In this document: positions 61,501 through 64,000 of the stretch, piece by piece
Layout: every line of letters starts with the position of its first letter
Numbering within the stretch: position 1 is the stretch's first letter
Notes under the pieces: generated by a model
Seen by the model: the letters and a program-made list of their open reading frames with translations, nothing else
Told to the model about the DNA's origin: nothing
Databases searched by the model: none
From: CAYTYZ01 sp964442385
GTDB taxonomy: Bacteria; Patescibacteriota; Microgenomatia; UBA12405
Assembly (NCBI GenBank): GCA_964442385.1
Contig: CAYTYZ010000002.1
Coordinates: 27,609-91,608 of the forward strand
DNA length: 64,000 bases
Direction of reading: 5' to 3'
Position numbers and translations under genes: made by a program

Positions 61501-63824
61501 CTTATAGTAACTGTTCTGATTTGCAGCTCGACAATGGTGGTACAGCTACATGTATTATTACCAACACAAAAAATGGACAATTAACAGTCACTAAGTTTCA
61601 TGATTATAACGCTAATGGAAACAAAGATGAGCAGGACAGTCTTTTGGGAAATTGGGAAATATTAGCTACTCCAGCCACCGGTTCAGCTTATTCCCAAATT
61701 ACCAATGCTAATTCAGAAGATCTTACATATGGGCAAGCTATTTTCGATCTTCCAGCTGGCGATTATCAACTGTCCGAAACTCAAAAAGATGGCTGGTTTC
61801 AATCAAACATATACTGTTCAAATGAGGAAACAAAGTTTAGCAAGTCAAATAATACTTCTAATCTGGATTTCTCCCTAACCCCAGGTGAGAACAAGACTTG
61901 CTTTATTGGTAACTATCAAAGAGCCACCATCACTATTAACAAAAACGTAGTAGATTTTAACGGCAAAGATATCTCAGACAGCAATCCTTTTAGTGTTTCA
62001 GGAGGTGAGTCTTTGGGTCAGAAATCTTTTTCCGAAGAGTCACCTGCCACTTTTACTGTGAGCCCGGGAAGCTATTCCTTTACGGAGGTCGAAATAAACG
62101 ATAAATATCAGCTAAAAAATATTACAGATTGTAAAGGAGATGTGCTTGAAAGTGGCGAGATAACTGCAATTAGTGGACGAAAGTATTGCCTATCTTTTAC
62201 CAATCAAAAAGTAAAGCCAGTAATTACTATTGCCAAATACAATTCCACTTGGCCTGGTAATACTAGTAACGGCTCTCAGGTTGAATATACAATAACTTTA
62301 AAAATAAAAGATAATGATGTAAAAGGTATGCTTGTTACAGATTTGCCACCCAAAGGTTTTATCTACAAACACGGTAGCTATAAAGTCAAAGTCAACAATA
62401 TCCCTGTTTCTATTGCCGAGCCCCAATACCACTCTCCAGGTAAATGGTTTGTCGGGGATTTGTCTGCCAACGACGTAGTAACCTTAACCTATCTTGCCGA
62501 TGTCGACAATACTGTTGACCCTGGGCTATACAAAGACATTGCTTGGGCTTTTGGTTGTAGTGACAGCATAGAGTGTACTGCAAGTAGCGACGACAAACTT
62601 TTAGCCCTTTCAACTGATTCTGGCAAGCTAGATACCGGAGTTTTAGCCAATACTTTTGTTGGTACCAAGGTTAGACTTGACAAAAATTTCACAAATTCAA
62701 GTGAGGTTAATGTAGAACAAGAAGTTAAGGGTGAAGTTCTGGGTGCCAGTACCTCTCTTCCTCAAACTGGATCAAATACAATTTGGCTACTTATTTCTAC
62801 ACTTTTATCTATCTTCGGACTATCTTTTATGATATATTCCAGGAAATCAAACAAAAAAATGCCTATTTTAATAACCTTATTTTTTGCTCTAGCTTTAATT
62901 TTACCCAAGTCATCTTTGGCTGCGCAAAGTGAGAATATTTTTACCCGAATCGAAGATCCCAAGTCACCCACCAACCAAAGTAAGTTCACCCTAGATTTTG
63001 TAGCCGTGGACATGCTTGGGCGTGCTCTTAGCGTCACATGCTACAAGAAAAATCCCGACAATACTGTCGTTCAGCTTGGCTCACCAATTTCTGTAATTCC
63101 TGGTGGCAACTCTGGTCAGTGTAGTCTAGATTCTGATCCCTTGACTGAAAATACCAAGACCTACTCCTTTTATGTTATTGCCGCTAGTGGCAGTGAAACT
63201 TACCAAAGTGAGACAGTTTCGGTTGATTTTAATACCAATAACCCTATGGCCCCCAACGATTACAGCAGAGAATGGGTAAGTAGCTGTCAAAACAAAATCA
63301 AGTTTAAGGCAGCAAACGACGGTCGAACTACCAAAATCGAAATTTATCGTTCCGAATCTACCACTTTTACCGCCGATGGCAACACAAAAGTAGGTGAAGT
63401 AGGCATAAGTCCAGATCAGGTTGGTAGTTTTACAGATATAGTTCCAGATTGTAATAAAACTTATTATTATGCCATTCGGGCTTTTGATGGCATAGGCAAT
63501 GGCAGTGGGGTAGTTGGTGACCAAAAAACAGTAGTCACAAGTACCACTACAACCACGACCCAAACTGGCCAAGGTGCTATTCCGGTAAGTGGAGGAGCAG
63601 GGATTCCTGAGGAAGAAACTCCTGCTATAACCGCCACCCCCGAATCAGGCACTGGTAGCGTTTTAGGCCAAGGTGAATCAACCGAGTCTAGTTCTCAAAC
63701 TGGAGCTCAAAAAGTATCTAATTTCTTTGTAAGCTCTAAATGGGGTATTTTTGGACTAGGATTGCTAATTTTGCTAATCTCAATCTATGCCCAAAAGAAA
63801 AACTCCAAAAAGAAAAATAAATAA
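58512..63824 (+). CDS. Giant sortase-anchored surface protein with an internal LPQTG and second signal peptide
   Basis: A 1770-residue ORF. An N-terminal signal (about 8-42) is followed by a Pro/Thr/Glu repeat stalk (VEPT units, 55-150). After an adhesin-like region come about nine SpaA/prealbumin-like beta units (372-1234), each ending TCTxTN-like and starting LTITK-like; a DUF11-like domain follows (1235-1350). LPQTG is at 1416-1420, with a TM stretch and RKSNKK, a complete sorting signal. The frame then continues into MPILITLFFALALILPKSS and LAAQS (from 1450), a second signal peptide, an FN3-like domain and a TM with a Lys-rich tail. It reads as two proteins in one frame. Confidence 0.85.
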   Translation: MTNAISRYSLIQKIGLLSCQLSLIINNFLPIVYLSPSLTYAQETTPSQEVKVTIAPTLEQENTPVLVEPTVEPTNVPTIEPTVEPTVEPSIDPTITPVIEPTSIATPEATPILTVTLSPENTSEPNASSTSIIPQISPTLIPTITIVPTQVPIDGHVKTTVVESYSCRADSLNGCLISDKPDYSPTDVALITGYGFMPDTEYLLRITSSDEPAVLYEKIIRSDEQGSFSYSYQLDGNYRPNYSVNLTDLSGVILASTTFTDSRSVNSATLNGSSTVSVLANATISAAVTVNHTGSDNNWRSTGWRIGTSGSFTCVNHNDHNSDGTQTETFNVTAPSSTGVYTIQFVAYSNNTCNSGASSTFGLVNSITVYTPPKLKVVKIVQNGTSGATTIASAFQMKVDGNNVSQNISNTQTLGSHTITETGPAGYTATYSASCPGGVVNLGAGDDKTCTVTNTAIAPKLTITKIVSGGSAQVSDFTLKANQTTLSSGVKTSLSIGTYTISETPSSNGSGYTGTILCNGQATNSITLALGDDKSCTITNTRDTGALRVHKQVDNDGNGSFEITSDSSANNLGFRWGIVSTPSNNTTNFGSSVTLNTGTTTVYENSVSGYHFVGWFTSNNNEDDEDQIYSCTNPQGTTLPISVSITKGNTTQITLCNARDNGKIKIVKNTIGGNGTFNFTTAGLSNFSLTTSNNSSDITFSDLLISGSYSVSETVQTDWDLTSSSCDHGTPSSITVLAGQITTCTFTNTKKATLTLVKNVNNNFGGSALNTSWTLSAIGPTSISGVSGNSSITNAQVKSGTYTLTESEGPTGYNANSWSCTNAVTVTNGQITLTPGQNTICTITNDDIQPKLTITKVVINDNGGTKKVSNFPLFINDTQITSGAQNLLNVGSYTISETADSGYTSSITGDCTPNGSVTLVSGDVKSCTITNNDKPATLIVKKVILDNQRGTKSYSDFSFQVNDTETTAFEEDGQNDLTIDAGVYTVTEPAVSGYTTTYSNCSDLQLDNGGTATCIITNTKNGQLTVTKFHDYNANGNKDEQDSLLGNWEILATPATGSAYSQITNANSEDLTYGQAIFDLPAGDYQLSETQKDGWFQSNIYCSNEETKFSKSNNTSNLDFSLTPGENKTCFIGNYQRATITINKNVVDFNGKDISDSNPFSVSGGESLGQKSFSEESPATFTVSPGSYSFTEVEINDKYQLKNITDCKGDVLESGEITAISGRKYCLSFTNQKVKPVITIAKYNSTWPGNTSNGSQVEYTITLKIKDNDVKGMLVTDLPPKGFIYKHGSYKVKVNNIPVSIAEPQYHSPGKWFVGDLSANDVVTLTYLADVDNTVDPGLYKDIAWAFGCSDSIECTASSDDKLLALSTDSGKLDTGVLANTFVGTKVRLDKNFTNSSEVNVEQEVKGEVLGASTSLPQTGSNTIWLLISTLLSIFGLSFMIYSRKSNKKMPILITLFFALALILPKSSLAAQSENIFTRIEDPKSPTNQSKFTLDFVAVDMLGRALSVTCYKKNPDNTVVQLGSPISVIPGGNSGQCSLDSDPLTENTKTYSFYVIAASGSETYQSETVSVDFNTNNPMAPNDYSREWVSSCQNKIKFKAANDGRTTKIEIYRSESTTFTADGNTKVGEVGISPDQVGSFTDIVPDCNKTYYYAIRAFDGIGNGSGVVGDQKTVVTSTTTTTTQTGQGAIPVSGGAGIPEEETPAITATPESGTGSVLGQGESTESSSQTGAQKVSNFFVSSKWGIFGLGLLILLISIYAQKKNSKKKNK

Positions 63825-64000
63825 ACTTTTTTTCTTCGGTTTGGTCTGCATTTTGATATCGCTTGCCATTCCAACTAGTATATATTTGCCCGTAGCCAAG
63901 GCCGAAATAGCATATCAAGTTAGCAAGTCCGCTTCTAGTCCAGTGTCTACACCAACTCCTGTAGATCAGGATTTCAGTATTCAAATACCCAAGATAAATG
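63787..64000 (+). CDS. Sortase, N-terminal part (runs off the window)
   Basis: An open frame from ATG 63787 to the window edge (71 codons). It has a very basic start (MPKRKTPKRKINK), one TM helix (FFFGLVCILISLAIPTSIYL), a Ser/Thr/Pro linker and then FSIQIPKIN, the typical first strand of sortases (compare YKLTIPKLKI in the sortase at 53945). It overlaps the giant surface gene by 38 nt in another frame, which suggests coupled synthesis of enzyme and substrate. The catalytic residues lie beyond the window. Confidence 0.75.
   Translation, partial: MPKRKTPKRKINKLFFFGLVCILISLAIPTSIYLPVAKAEIAYQVSKSASSPVSTPTPVDQDFSIQIPKIN

Noticed and set aside
1..64000. Recoded TGA (code 25 of Gracilibacteria/Absconditabacteria)
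   Set aside because: TGA ends many genes in ATGA overlaps (for example 134, 1483, 14400), and no gene needs TGA read as glycine.
1..64000. tRNA or rRNA genes, introns, insertion sequences
   Set aside because: Nearly all spacers are too short for a tRNA. The few longer ones (30754-30950, 34253-34391, 43054-43312) show no cloverleaf with a TTCRA T-arm. No transposase or integrase motif was seen.

Overview
The window is a 64 kb stretch of a compact, AT-rich bacterial genome with almost no space between genes. It is most likely a member of the Candidate Phyla Radiation (Patescibacteria), perhaps Microgenomates. That assignment is an inference from the gene set: reduced versions of IF-2, HrcA, MiaB, AlaRS and Lon; GatCAB; RNase J; several membrane glycosyltransferases with a DUF2298 protein; and surface proteins with Pro/Thr linkers and sortase-type tails. 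TGA is used as a stop throughout, so the code is the standard one. Three 10-N runs mark scaffold gaps, one in a glycosyltransferase and two in alaS. No rRNA, tRNA, insertion sequence or CRISPR array was seen. No stretch over 300 bases lacks a gene; the longest (43054-43312) holds a T-box riboswitch.

Layout. 1-2971: the tail of an unknown gene and two anchored surface proteins. 2980-11472: an envelope-glycan block with a DPPR-synthase-like UbiA enzyme, two GT-C transferases, a FkbM methyltransferase, a GT4 transferase, a PAP2 phosphatase and a DUF2298 protein. 11476-23497: a UvrD helicase, a FemAB transferase, gatC-gatA-x-gatB, a duplicated DUF6624-like protein, a helicase-nuclease fusion and rmuC. 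23522-27803: the hrcA-grpE-dnaK-ASCH-dnaJ heat-shock operon, with a CIRCE-like operator on its promoter. 27829-30809: small genes of unknown role and a macro-domain gene with foreign-looking signals. 30951-38992: nusA-infB-DHH-like, HU, a secreted Ig-repeat protein, rpsO and pnp. 39046-43053: a protease-less Lon ATPase, two small membrane proteins, RNase J and a frameshifted methyltransferase. 43139-45108: T-box, csaA-like gene and proS. 45109-50045: a lysozyme-like candidate, ftsK, a RodZ-like gene and small membrane proteins. 50079-57703: alaS, a PilM/baseplate-J-like protein, sortase, ruvX, a lipoprotein, a zinc ribbon, mltG and miaB. 57740-64000: a VWC-like protein, a giant sortase-anchored protein and the start of a second sortase.

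The most interesting signals are regulatory. About nineteen genes have a TATAAT-like -10 box only 5-9 nt before the start codon, which implies leaderless mRNAs, and Shine-Dalgarno sequences are almost absent. The exceptions stand out: a T-box that appears to act on translation of csaA-proS by hiding the start codon, a CIRCE-like element covering the hrcA promoter, a leader-ORF/terminator arrangement at 29982-30120, and a macro-domain gene with a classical AGGAG site and its own terminator.
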